Below the pieces are notes generated by a model. The model was not told the origin of the DNA. It saw nothing but the letters and a program-made list of their open reading frames with translations, and made no database searches. Below, piece by piece: positions 13,206 to 24,177 of a DNA stretch of 64,000 nt. A program made the position numbers and the translations under genes. The number at the start of each line of letters is the position of its first letter. The stretch's first letter is position 1. The DNA lies in the NCBI GenBank assembly GCA_029379385.1, contig CM055606.1, forward strand, positions 4,526,001-4,590,000. Direction: 5' to 3'. The stretch is from Quillaja saponaria (lineage: Eukaryota; Streptophyta; Magnoliopsida; Fabales; Quillajaceae).

Positions 13206-13382
13206 CAAAGTGAAGCAGGGAAGGAAGAATGGAGTAAGTCGGTTGGCAGGAGAGATGTAGAAGATAAGGCAATTACATCATTAAAATATTAAAGCAAAGT
13301 GAAACAGGGGAAGGGAGAATGGAATAAGTCGTTTGGCAGGAAAGATGTATAAGATAAGGCAATTAAATCATTAAAATATTAA
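13206..13382. repeat. 89-bp tandem duplication inside the solo LTR
   Basis: Units at 13206-13294 and 13295-13382 both begin CAAAGTGAA(G/A)CAGG and end ATCATTAAAATATTA, with few differences. Confidence 0.85.
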
Positions 13383-13463
13383 TAAAAATCAAGTTGAATG
13401 GTGTGTATTTTATGGAAGATATTAACTCTATTAATATATACATATATAATTATATCTTTCCAA

Positions 13464-13465
<2 letters not shown>

Positions 13466-13497
<32 letters not shown>
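13466..13497. repeat. (TA)n microsatellite
   Basis: An uninterrupted alternating TA tract of about 32 bases inside the solo LTR. Confidence 0.9.
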
Positions 13498-13501
<4 letters not shown>

Positions 13502-14339
13502 TTTATTTTAATCACACAATAAAAATACACAGCACTAAAATTCATTCGAGTAACTTTTATGTCCCATATCACTAATTTAGTAGTGGACTTCAGTTCACTT
13601 TTTTATCTATATATACACATACTATTAGTCTCTTACTTTAATTTATTTCATAAAAACTGATAATAAATTCAATAATTTGTATATAACAATTGAAAATACC
13701 TATTAGAATATTAGGTTATAATATTTAATATTACTATGTATAACATGTTATCAATTTAGCGTACGACACTTCAAAGCATATATTTAAACACCGATAGAAA
13801 AATAAGAACATATAAGTTTATCACCATTTTCTTGTATAATTAGAATTTATTTAATAATCACTAAAATGTACCACTACAACACCTGGTTGTGATATTTTAA
13901 TTTTGTTGTTATTTACTTAATTCATTTATGTAGTGGTTGTTTTATAACTGAAATTTATATATTATATTTAAAATTTGGCTTTACGATACTGAGTTATAAC
14001 ATTATCAATAACTTTTTACTAAGATAACAACTTCTTGAATCTCACCTTAGAAATATAAAAGCATATTATATAATTGGCACCCGCCAAATTTCATATGGAT
14101 TGATTTAACGTTGCTAACTAATTTAATTACATATAGTAGTTCAAAATTTATATATAAATAATATTTATTTTAGTAGTGACGATGAGATAGTTAAATTTTT
14201 TCAATTTACAATTATTTGATGAGCATGATTTATACGATGATGATTTTTAATCCAACAATAAGGATTGCATCTTAAAAAAAAGTTATTAAGCAACTTGGAT
14301 TATTTTACATTGATGTTAATAGATTGCAACCAAGAATAA

Positions 14340-14552
14340 GAGTGTGGCACTCTAACTGTAACTACTAAGCCCAAGTTTAATTCATGTGAGGAGATCCTCC
14401 ACTATATGTACTATGGCATTCTCCACAGAGCTCATACTATTTACTTGCTTCTTCAAGTGGCCAGTCTTGCTGATGATTTGATGAAACTTGTTGTCCTTGG
14501 CCGGTATAGCCTCTGCTTGGGCAGTTCGTCAGCATACCCATACCCATTCCTT
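14340..14552 (+). pseudogene. Unrecognised coding-like fragment interrupted by a copia LTR
   Basis: An uninterrupted frame of about 60 codons, less AT-rich than its surroundings, reads ...SCEEILHYMYYGILHRAHT, IYLLLQVASLADDLMKLVV and LGRYSLCLGSSSAYPYPFL, and stops being protein-like exactly where TGTTGGGATTTG begins. It looks like one exon of a host gene or a captured gene piece, cut by the neighbouring copia LTR. I do not recognise the family. It has no plausible start codon context and no second exon was found nearby. Confidence 0.35.
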
Positions 14553-15033
14553 TGTTGGGATTTGACCTAAATTTTTTATGATAATATTTTTAATTAGTTT
14601 ATTCTTAATGGGTAAGAAAAACTAATTAGATGATTATTAGAGTTTTCTAATTAGATTTATTATGGTAGGTAAGTAAGTCAAATTAGGTTGTGATTAAGTT
14701 TACTTGGAAGAAAAGTTTGTTCGGTGAACAAGTTATATGTAGTATAAATATATAGGCTTATGAGAGATGTAGTTATGAGAAAAACAGAGATCTAATATTT
14801 TTGAGATCCTCCACTAGGGTAAGGGTGCAAGAGACTAGAGAGATTGGTAAAGATACAGGAAAAGTGGTGAGAACACCATGTATAGGGTATTATTCTTTCT
14901 ATGTCATTGTTCTTGTAGTTGTAGAATTTTTTTTCCTCATATGTGAATATAGACAAGGGGTCGAACCATGTTATATCGTGTTGTTAATTGTTTCTTTCTC
15001 TTCCATTCTACTTATATTTTGTTTGTAATTCCA
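14553..15033 (+). repeat. Copia-type 5' LTR
   Basis: It begins TGTTGGGATTTGACC and ends TTTGTAATTCCA, typical of Ty1/copia LTR ends. It has a TATA box (TATAAATA, 14743-14750) at a sensible distance from the left edge. Directly after it comes TTGATAT, similar to the start of an initiator-Met PBS (TTGGTAT). No 3' LTR was seen, so the element is truncated. Confidence 0.6.
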
Positions 15034-15135
15034 TTGATATATTTCATTGAAGATTGAAGGAGCATTTCAAATAAATTCCAAACAACTAGTATTGGAGGCT
15101 GGTTCGATCGGCATGTGGAAAGTGGCAGATTCAGA
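15034..15135 (+). pseudogene. Copia gag N-terminus remnant
   Basis: About 17 bases after the LTR a frame reads IEGAFQINSKQLVLEAGS then IGMWKVADSE. The segment resembles the opening of copia Gag proteins, which typically begin with F-x-I-x-K-F and a G-F-x-M/L-W-K/R motif. The rest of gag and pol is missing. Confidence 0.45.
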
Positions 15136-15385
15136 AATTTATGCCAGTAGGGTCAAAATAATATTTCATTCATATATAATAAAATTAATTTTTAATAATA
15201 ATATATATATTTTTTTAAAGAATTATTATTATTCTGTTCAAAAAAAAACTTGTTGAATTTGAGATTATATAATAGACACCTTACACAATTCTTATAATCT
15301 CATAAAGTAGACATAGTGACTCTATAAAAAAGTCATATGTAAGAAAATTTTCTTAAAGACTAAGATTTTAGAACCAAATATTTCA

Positions 15386-15702
15386 TTAATTATGATATAA
15401 ATAAAAAACAAAAATGAAGTGTACTGATTAAAAATCTCCCTTACACCCATAACTTTCCTAATATAATGAATTTTTTCTATGCCTAACTATATAAATATAT
15501 ATATATAATAGTTTTTTTGTGACACACGTGTTGTGCGTGAATTTTGTTTATGATATATCCTATTAATATTAAAAAGAATTAGGACCAAAAAATATCAATA
15601 GTCATAAAAAAAAAAATTCTATTAATATCAAAATAGAGAAGAATTAGAAAAGAAATAAAAAATAAAATAAATAGTATATTTGAAGCAAAATAACAACTAA
15701 AA
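15386..15702. repeat. AT-rich repeat unit 1, left part
   Basis: This matches 35287-35564 (shared GATATAAATAAAAA, GAAGTGTAC(T/C)GATTAAAAAT, GTTTTTT(T/C)GTGACA and GAAGCAAAA segments in the same order). It ends ...CAACTAAAA where the LTR at 15703 begins. Its continuation is at 34304-35286, 18.6 kb away, beyond the nested insertions. Confidence 0.8.
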
Positions 15703-18097
15703 TGTCACACCCTTCACAAAGGCATAACTGGCAGGAGGATTGGATAACCAAATCTCCATAACCCTGACTTCAAAACAAAGTAACAAACATGACTCTTGGC
15801 CCATCCAAAGGATAAAAACAAAAGTTTATTGTAAAATTTTATTTTCTGAAACAGTCAACATTTTACTGAAAAATTTTGGTAGAGGTTCCCAATAATATAA
15901 AACATGCTTCAAAATATAAACACATATGCTCATGATCTCAAGCAACAAAAACGCCAAGACAACAAGGAGCTCCACTCCATCCACATCATAATCAAAACAA
16001 ATAACTAGACTCTTACATCATACCAAAATTAGACATCTCACAATTCTAGTCTGATTGCAAACTTTTATCCTTGACTGCAAGTCTGAGATCTTGGAAATAC
16101 CTTGCCATACTTAATCGGAAAGTCACAAGCTCGGCGGTGCCATGTACCGAACTTCTGTCACTAAAAAAACATATCCATGAGAGAAGGGTGAGTCCTATGG
16201 ACTCTGTGGGTGAAAAATCGTATCCAAAGGGTACTAGCATCACACAATACAAGTATATAACATATATAGTAACATCATGTAACATTGTTCATATCTTAAT
16301 TCACATTACACTTATACATTGTAATCGTCATAAATTCACAATTTACATGATACACAGGATTATAAATTAATCAGAGCAATAATATCACGCAAAGCAACCA
16401 AAGGGCTAACGAGTAACCCAGCCTCGCACAATATTATCACCCCCTGCCAGGTATTTACGAGCCCGCACAACAAATTAATCTCCATACATAATCTATCCCA
16501 CGAGAGCTGAGCACTCAATTTAAAAAATATATATATATTTTTCAGAATCAGAATTTCTCATGATTTTAAATCAGAGTTTCCTAGGTGCACCTGGATTTTA
16601 ATTTAGGAGATAAAAATCATTTCTCAGAAAAAAAATTTCATCTGTTAGCCCTTATCAACCACAGACAATTTCAAATAAGCATGATTCAAATAACTCACTA
16701 AAACATTACACTAGCACACTTATTTAAATACACATACAATTGCACATAATAATCTAATCCCTAAAGGCAACAATTAACCACTCATGTTTACCGTCTTGGT
16801 CGTTACTTCCTGTTGCATTCATGTGCGTCGTTGACTCAATAACACTTTCCAAAGCTGTAATTAAAATTTTCCAAATATTACTTAATTAGAACTCAATAGC
16901 TATCTTACTTATTTATAAACTTTTCCTAAAATCAGCCTTGAACTCCCTCAATTCTTCACATAAACAAAAAATAGGGCACTCATATCATTTCTGGTTGCCA
17001 ATCTCTAATTTCGATGTTTATAAAAATCTCTTACTTGAGAATTAAATCAAAAAAAAAAAAATTCAATCTAGTTTTTTTCTTTAGCACTCTGCTCTTAATT
17101 CATCTGTTAAAACCCCCTAACAAACATCAGTTTTACTAAAACAGGTATAGTCAGGACTTGAAAACCACAACCATGCCTTCCCACACTTCCAAAATACACA
17201 CAAAATAAAAGTAAGACCTAAACCATTCCAAAATTGTCCCTCAATATGTTAGAAACAAATGTTATTAAGATGTCCTAGGCTAATTTAAATCACTACCTCT
17301 GACGAAGTCCCGAAAACACTAGAAATATATAATTTCTCTAACTTATAAAATCTTCCCTTCTAATCAACCCACATTCCCATCGCTTTACCTACACTAATTA
17401 CTCTTTGTTCATACTCATTACTCATTTTTCATACATTCCTCTTAGACTTAATTAATTATTCACAATTATCAAAAGCCTAAATTACATAACTTCATTAATT
17501 AATTACCTTATAGATCCTTTGCTTTTAACCTCTATTCAAATTTACAAGAAAAAAAACTAATCCAAAAAATACAAAGATTTGCTTATGATTAAAGACTGAA
17601 TCCTTAAACACCTCCACTATGTCTCCACTAGAAAACACAAATTGTAAGTCTCATTGTTAATTACTATCACCATAGACCACTATCAATGACATAAAAGTCA
17701 TCGTGACTTAATGTACTGTAAGAAGGTAATTTCCAACCAACACTCTAGAAGCATTTTTTTTTTTTTAGTCCAGCATCTATCTCTCACCATTCTATGTGAG
17801 CCATTAAAACCAAGCTATCAATAATATTTATTGATAGATTACATGTTAATTGAAATTTGAAAGTATTATTATTTTATTTTAAAACTTCAATGTAATTTTT
17901 TCAAATGATTTAATAGTTCTAATTCCTTGATTCAAACTTAATCTAGTTAAAGTCATGATTCTTATCTAACTACTAATTTCACTTTCTTACTTGAACTAAA
18001 AAGAATTCCCAACAATTCATCTAATTAAGAAATTACAACTTCTAAATTAACATAAATAACTTAACTAAACTAAGGTTCAAAGGTACTAAAATTTATG
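15703..18097 (-). repeat. Chromovirus LTR, first part, split by a nested LTR
   Basis: It begins TGTCACACCC and keeps the conserved first kilobase of the family (GGAGGATTGGATAACC, ACGAGTAACCCAGCC, CTAGGTGCACCTGG). It is interrupted at 18098 by a plus-strand LTR. The continuation is 33311-34298, giving a total of about 3.4 kb. The target duplication TAAAA is seen at 15698-15702 and 34299-34303. Confidence 0.88.
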
Positions 18098-19026
18098 TGT
18101 TACAACCCTCATAACTGGATATCGTAAAATCAAATTTTTAGACTTAATGTGTAAATAATAAATACGTAAACAAATTAAATAGATAGCAGTATAATTGACA
18201 TATTATAATCCAATATCATAATATAAATTAGAACAAATTGGTGTAACTCTTGATTGTAAATATATTATACAAATACAACTAAGCTAAATCTTTGTTGATT
18301 TGAAACTTGGCTTTATCTAGTGTAAATTTGTAATGGAAAACATGTATAAATCAAGTAAATAGGGCTAAATAAACTACTATATATAGTCATGTGTGTGTAT
18401 AGTAAGACTAATTATACACCATACATTCATAAACTAGGAGGTATATATATAAATATTTATAAACAACAAGATCAATTTTGAATCCAATCAAACTTTGACT
18501 TTGGACTTCATTATTATTTTGTACCAGCTTACTTTTTATTTTATTTTGTTTTGGTGTTATTTTCTTTTTCTTTTATTCAGCCACCGACTTACCTCCTCTG
18601 CTTCACGATCTCTCTAGATTTTTCTCCTGTTCTTGACTACCCAACCTTCTAATCTTGCAACTGAGTTCTGCTTAGTGAGTTCCATGGTCGTCCTTTTCCT
18701 CTTGCTGTGAGTAGCACCTTTTCCCTTGCCATGAGTTAATCCCTTTGTGTGTGTCTTGGTTTGGCGTGTGAGGAGCTCTTCTTGGAAGCCAATTTCCCAT
18801 TTTGCTCCAAAGATTTGATTTTTCTTTAGCTTAGACGGGTTCAAGCTAAAACCAGAAACAACCATGAGTCTTCTGATTGTGCTAGCTTCTTCTTTGTTCG
18901 TGGGTCAGCCGTGTCCTTTATGACCGCGTGGTTCAATTATGATATAAAGCTTGAATTTTAGACATTCCTGCAGACCCAGAAGAGTAAAATCACTACCGCG
19001 AGGCTGGGAATCCATGTTTTGGCGTG

Positions 19027-19320
19027 GCAGCTAGCCTTGAAGGATGTAGTAAATCCTTATCTCAGGCTCCTCGAGTGATTATATTGGCACCAACTGCTAA
19101 GTTAGCTTCTCAGGTCCTAAGTAATTCCCGATCAATTCCAGAATTTGCAGTTCCTTTCCAATCTATGGTCGTGACAGGTAGCTTTTGACAGAGAGAACTC
19201 AACTAGAAAATTTACAACCAGGTGATGATGTTCTAATAGCAACTCCCAGCCATTTTATGTTCCTAATTACAGAAGATTTCTGGCAGTTATCAAATCTAAG
19301 ATGGTAAATTTTTTTTCCGA
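19027..19320 (+). pseudogene. DEAD-box RNA helicase gene fragment (RH50-like)
   Basis: Two adjoining frames give GCSKSLSQAPRVIILAPTAK, LASQVLSNSRSIPEFAVPFQ and SMVVTGSF, then after a stop and frameshift RTQLENLQPGDDVLIATPSH and FMFLITEDFWQLSNLRW. This is the region from motif Ia (PTAELASQV type) through motif Ib (TPGR type, here TPSH) of plant DEAD-box helicases, closest in my memory to the RH50-like group. The Walker A motif and the DEAD box are absent. The frame ends at GTAAATTTT, which looks like an intron donor, so the piece derives from genomic DNA and not from a spliced transcript. It is non-functional. Confidence 0.75.
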
Positions 19321-19561
19321 TAGAAATAGTATCCATTTTGATATGATTACTTAACCCAATTAAGGATTCTCATAGTACAGCACCGTTTCTATCTTCACCT
19401 TAGTTAGGGCAAGGATTGGTATTTCCTTGTATTTTAGGCAATGATCATCATTCTTATAACTTTTGATGGAACCTAGAAACTTTAGTTTAGATTATTTATG
19501 AAATGATACTTGTCTATAAAGTATAAAGACTGAAATATGATAAACAAAAATGGAACCAAAG
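19321..19561 (+). other. Probable intron or flank of the captured helicase gene
   Basis: This follows the donor-like GTAAAT after the helicase exon and resembles no LTR copy in the window. It continues, by inference, at 30648-31545 on the other side of the Tat element. Confidence 0.4.
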
Positions 19562-19967
19562 TGTTAATGTCAAAGTAAACCTGTACGGGTTACGGGAATA
19601 AACGGTCTCGAAGTAGTCTTTGGATGATCTTTTGTGGCTGGAGTGTTTTAAAATGTCGTGGCAACCTAGATTCCTGGCGTTCTCGTGTCCTACACAATAG
19701 AGGACGGGAGCCGAGTCCAGGGTGAACTCCCAAGATCCTCTGATGAGTAAGTCATAAAGGGGAGAGCTCAGTAAATGGTAAGAAGATGAGAGGTAACTTA
19801 AAAAAGATTTTCATCTTTAGTTTTTCTTACCCTCTTAAGGAACATGACATGTATATATAGAGTAGAAGAGTACTAGCACGGGCCACTGGAACTGTTCAAG
19901 TTAGCAAGTAATAGGCAACTGCCACGTGGCATGCTCTTATTGGATGTCATTTAATATATTAATACTA
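19562..19967 (-). repeat. 3' LTR of Tat element
   Basis: It aligns with 30236-30647 over its whole length with a few percent differences. It contains a CACGTG G-box at 19923-19928 and a minus-strand TATA box near 19850-19859. Its inner edge has drifted: AATACTAG stands where the partner has AAACA. Confidence 0.88.
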
Positions 19968-20224
19968 GTCCCATGAAAAAGTACCCAATCAAAACAAACC
20001 AGAACTACCAGGACGATCATTAAGGTCGTCCACAAGGATCGAACATTATTTGGCGCGTACGCTAGCAAGAAGCAAAGGCGATCAAGTCATTGGCAACCTC
20101 GCGGAAACTCAAGGCAAATCAAGCGGGTCTGAGTCAAACTTTCCGGCGCCATTTGGTCATATCGTAATTCTTCGAATGCTGGGTCGGGCTTTACAATGTT
20201 ATTGGACGAAGTCAGCGGCGGTGC

Positions 20225-20285
20225 CACGTGGCGTTTTGGTGTGTGGGTGCGAAGTGCGAGGTAAACCTTCGAGGCCTATATAAGG
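20225..20285 (+). promoter_or_regulatory. Promoter of the antisense gene in the Tat element
   Basis: A perfect G-box CACGTG (20225-20230) lies about 50 bases upstream of a strong TATA box TATATAAGG (20277-20285). A start codon follows at 20462. Spacing and motifs fit a plant RNA polymerase II promoter facing opposite to the retrotransposon's own transcription. A similar G-box sits in each LTR. Confidence 0.6.
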
Positions 20286-20461
20286 CTCCACAAATCCCAT
20301 ATTTGTGCCCCACTTTGAGATTTCTGTAGCGAAGCTCTGCCAATTTGCGTTTAACCAGCTCGACTACTCGGGAGATAAAACTTTATACACGCCTTCCTTC
20401 ATTGCTAGGTATGAGCTTCTAAACTTGAAAACTTTTCATCCGTTCCGTTGTTCAGTTTAAC

Positions 20462-22808
20462 ATGTCTAGTAAGGGAGATTCTCCATCAGCCCCGCCCTTC
20501 GACACGTCGGACGACCAACTTGCAGATGGCACCATAGTGCCCGTGGCCGAGGAGCCTAAGTACCGACCACGGAAAGGAGAGGTTATTTCTCCTTTCCTAG
20601 CTTATCATCCGTCAATGTCCTCCAGCTCAAAAAACACCGAGTGTAGGAGCTTCGAGGATGAAGACAAGGACACTGCTATGGCTCGCTTCTCGCCCGAACA
20701 GGACGGGGATAAAGAATCTAACGATGATGTGGCGATCTTCTGGCCTCAAATTAACATTACTGATGTGAACGCCATAGAAAACGTCATAAGTGACCAAAAA
20801 TTGGAGGTCGCTCGCAGGTGGTATTTTGAACCAGTGGGGGCCAAAATTTACAAGGTCGGTCCTTACAGAGATCGCCCGAATCACTCTCGTCCAAACACTT
20901 TCTGCTTTTATGAGGATTACCTGAAAGCTGGGGTTCGTTATCGTTTCCACCCTTTTATTGTCAAAGTGTTGAACGCCCTCGGTATCTATCCAGCTCAGAT
21001 CACTTCTAACGGATGGCAATTTCTGATAACCTTCATCGGCGTCTGTCACACTTTGCAAATTCGCCTGTCCTTGACAATGTTCAGGCATCTTCATCAAATT
21101 AAGAACACGTCGGGGGTGGGTATATTTTTCGGCCAAGTTCGACATGTACCGAGTACAACTCGACAACAACAAGGAGTGGAAATCCTGGTACTTCTTGGTT
21201 GAGGCTCATCGCCTCACAAGTTTACTGCACCAATTGGGGGTTTTACGAACCTGGAAGCTCAGGAGACCTCCAATGATGACTCGAGTATAGTACAAGAAGT
21301 ACTATAAAATCATCACGTACAAGAAGTTTCAAAAGGACGGGCTTTTTGACACTACATTTTTTACTTCCAGCCCGGTCCTGGCGAGGACGGGTTTATCCGA
21401 GCTAGATTTTGGTTCGCACCGCGCAACGTCGTGCTTTTATTGAATGATATTGATCATTTATTGCTACTGATCCTTTGACTTCTTGCTTTGTAGATATGGG
21501 TCTGACACATGAACAGGAGGCCGCCGAAGTGAGGGCAGCAACCAGGCGGCTTCTTGAGGCCCTAAGAGAGAGAGCTGAAAAAGTTTCGAGCAAGGGAAAA
21601 AGGCCGGTGAAGAAGTGTGGGAGAGCGCCCAAAAGGTCAAAACCTAGCTCAGCCTCCCAAAGAGACACTGCCGAAGTGTCCTCCTTTCCCCAGGCTCAGG
21701 AAGAGTCCTCGGATAGAGTTGACTAAGGGCGTGCTGCCCTTGAATACAATCCGTACAGACAACCACGAGAGGATGCCACCTCGTCCCAAATCAGGTCACT
21801 CGCAAAAGAGGGCAAGGGCGGAGCCCTCCTCGAAGGAGCAAACCGGCCCAGACGGCTTTTCGCTAGCCAAGGTTCAGGCGCACGTTTTCCTGGGCATCCC
21901 AGAGGGTGCCTATATCAGCAATATCCCTAGTGCGGCCTATGCCTTAGCAAGAGGGAGTACCTTGCCCGCGGACGCGGCTCTGATAGACCATCTTCAGCTA
22001 GAGAGCGCATTTATTACCGGGCTGTCTGCCGGCGTGCAAGTACGGGCGACCTTTATGACTTGTAATGTTTGTGGCACATTTTGCACAATGTTATTGATGT
22101 GATATATTGTTGGTTGCAGTCCCTCCAATACCAGGCGTCCTTGTACACAAAGCTGAACAAAGCCCAGGAGGACGCCAAATATTCAACAGACAAACTGCTA
22201 GGTACCATTCAAGAAAATGAGAATTCGAAGGCTCGGTTAATCCAAGCGGAAAAGGTCGAGGCTGAAGGGTGAGCTGCTTCGGAACACTTTGAGTCACTGC
22301 AAGCCGAAGTCCTGCGTTTAGGGGCCGAGGTGGAAGTGTGGCTCGAAAAGTGTCATGAGCAGAACGAGGATGCAGATCGCCTTAGAGAAGAAGTTGAACG
22401 GTGCCGGACATTTGAATCCGAGGTGGTCCGATTGAGGGGAGAGAAGGACGAGGAGATCGCCTGGCTGAGGGTCGAATTGGAGGTATCCAAAGAGGAGGTA
22501 CCTCAAGTTCGGCCCGGACAACTGTGGATAATTTCAAAAATTCTTACGACTGTCGAAAAATGATCTATGGTCACGGTAGTCGTCTGTACGGGAATGGGTG
22601 GGTCGGCTGTCAAGTATGGCTGAAGGAGCGTAACCCCTCTTTGGATATTTCTAAGGCGAAGTGGCCTGGCGAGGAAGAAGCCGAAGAGGAGGAGAGGCTG
22701 GCGAAGATGCTCGCTGAGGCTGAAGCTGACAAGGAAGATGGATCTAAGGACGAGGGCGCCGCGGACAAGGAGGTTAAGGTCGTACAACCAGATTCGGGCG
22801 ATCGGTAG
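20462..22808 (+). pseudogene. Antisense gene of Tat retrotransposon (gypsy-type transposon domain protein), decayed
   Basis: The start MSSKGDSPSAPPFD is followed by a conserved-looking domain at about residues 105-210 with YLKAGVRYRFHPFIVKVLNA and GIYPAQITSNGWQFLITFIG, matching the plant 'putative gypsy type transposon' domain (Pfam Transposase_28) found in antisense reading frames of Tat/Retand elements. A frameshift near 21125, an in-frame TAG near 21290, another frame change near 21720 and a TGA near 22270 break it. Probable introns end at TTGCTTTGTAG (about 21493) and TTGGTTGCAG (about 22119). The last third is charged and heptad-like (coiled coil) and ends in an acidic tail. Function of this protein in the element's life cycle is unknown. 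Confidence 0.7.
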
Positions 22809-23086
22809 TTCTAGGACACTTGTTTGAAGTTTGAATTTTTGTAATGGATAGAGAATTGAAATGACTTATTATTATATATATATATATTTATTATTTGAGC
22901 ATTTAAGCCATCTTTATGATTATGATTATGATTGTTTGGCAAACTATAAATTGCAAGATTGCGTAATGAACTTTAAAATAAACAGGCGATCTATCTTAAT
23001 GAGGCTTGAAGCAGTCTCCTGTAGTGTACTAGGTCGGGATCTACCTTAGAGAGCGGGATCTCATTGACCCTCACATCTCCTTCAGG

Positions 23087-23539
23087 CGAACTCGACGGAG
23101 GCTCGGATTGCAGGATGAAAACGTGGTGGCCTCGTTTGCTTGGTCCTCGGGCACCGGGAGGTCGAGTTCCTATCAAGGTCGTTGGATCGACTAGGTAAAT
23201 ATCGACCGTTTTCACCCCCGGGTTTGGTGATCTTGTGCGAACTCGGCGGAGGCTCGGACCGCAGGATGGAAACCTGACGACCTCGCTTACCTGGTCCTCG
23301 AGCACTGGGAGGTCGAGTTCCCTGTAAGGGTCGTTGGATCAACCAGGTGAATCTCAACCGTTTTTGCCCTTGGGTTTGGAGATCTTGTGCGAACTCGGGG
23401 AGGCTCGGACCGCATAATGGAAACCTGGTGGCCTCGCTTGCCTGGTCCGTGAGTACTGGGAGGTCGAGTTCCCTGTCAGGGTCGTTGGATTGACCAGGTG
23501 AATGTTGACCGTTTTCACCCCCGGGTTTGGAGATCTTGT
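23087..23539. repeat. Three tandem 151-bp repeats in Tat 3' untranslated region
   Basis: Units start at 23087, 23238 and 23390, each with CGAACTCG followed by GAGGCTCGGA, containing GGAGGTCGAGTTCC and GGTCGTTGGAT, and ending in a GGGTTTGG-GATCTTGT block. They differ at a modest number of positions. They are GC-rich and lie between the end of integrase (23675) and the antisense gene, a place where Tat-lineage elements are known to carry variable tandem repeats. Confidence 0.92.
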
Positions 23540-23674
23540 ACTTGGGATAAATCATTGTCGCTTGAAAAAGATTTAGATTTGCAACGTTGAAACGAACAAA
23601 ACAAAACAATCTTCATTAATTGTTACAAGCAGAACTAAAAGGAGAAAAATATTTGCAGAACAAGGCGACCTGTA

Positions 23675-24172
23675 TTAACGATAATATTTATTCAAATGTC
23701 TCGCATTGAAGCTATTCGAGAGAACTTTTCCCACTTCTGTTTTGATTTTGTAGGCCCCCGGACCCACAATGTCAGAAATTTGGTACGGACCTTCCCACGA
23801 TTCCTTGAAGTTCTCCTTCCAAGCTTCCACTCTTGAATTGATTCAGTCTTAGAACCAAATCACCCACTTGTAGAAGTCTCAATTTCACTTTATCGTTGAA
23901 GTGTCGGGCTGTGGTTTGTTGATGGACGATCTGGTGAAGGCGAGCTTTCTCCCTAACCTCATCGAGCAAATCGAGGTTCGATCTTATTCGATCTCATTGC
24001 TCTCCTCAGAATAGGTCTCTACCCTAAGGGACGAAACCCCTATTTCCACAGGTATGAACACCTCCATTCCGTAGGTCAGGTTGAAAGGCGTTTCTCTAGT
24101 GGCGATCTCCCATGTAGTGCGGTATGACCATAAAACCTGCTGTAAGTGTTCTTCCCAGTCTAATTTATTCCT
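23675..24172 (-). pseudogene. Tat integrase, C-terminal part (after LTR insertion)
   Basis: Minus-strand frames give VLWSYRTTWEIATRETPFNL, TYGMEVFIPVEIG, LDEVREKARLHQIVHQQTTA, RHFNDKVKLRLLQVGDLVLR, WEGPYQISDIVGPGAYKI and SFNARHLNKYYR followed by a stop at 23675-23677. This is the integrase core end and C-terminal domain of the Tat type. It is separated from the N-terminal part (27622-28355) by the solo LTR and broken by at least two frame changes. Confidence 0.88.
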
Positions 24173-24177
24173 GATCT

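Larger units (their letters stand above)
10964..14001 (-). repeat. Solo chromovirus LTR with TTATC target duplication
   Basis: The copy runs from TGTCACATCC to GAGTTATAACA and is flanked by TTATC at 10959-10963 and 14002-14006, a perfect 5-bp target duplication. No internal region or second LTR is attached, so it is a solo LTR of 3,038 bp, left by recombination between two LTRs. Open reading frames inside it (for example 12843-13118) are chance frames in the AC-rich block. Confidence 0.92.
18098..19561 (+). repeat. Chromovirus LTR, plus strand, first part; interrupted by Tat element
   Basis: It begins TGTTACAACCCTCATAACTG and matches, in reverse complement, the inner ends of the LTRs at 27616 and 60569 (shared TTAGACTTAATGTGTAAAT-type segment). 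It is flanked on the left by TTATG (18093-18097), and the same TTATG follows its far end at 33306-33310, so 18098-19561 plus 30648-33305 is one LTR inserted into the 15703-34298 LTR. From about 18880 the sequence stops looking like other copies and contains a helicase gene fragment. Confidence 0.88.

Noticed and set aside
20627..21172. 181-residue minus-strand ORF opposite the antisense gene
   Set aside because: It is a shadow of the plus-strand frame starting at 20462, which has the recognisable domain, a start codon and a promoter.
22991..23609. Minus-strand ORFs of 104 and 175 residues
   Set aside because: They are open only because the 151-bp tandem units happen to lack stops in one frame. 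The encoded repeats follow the DNA repeats.
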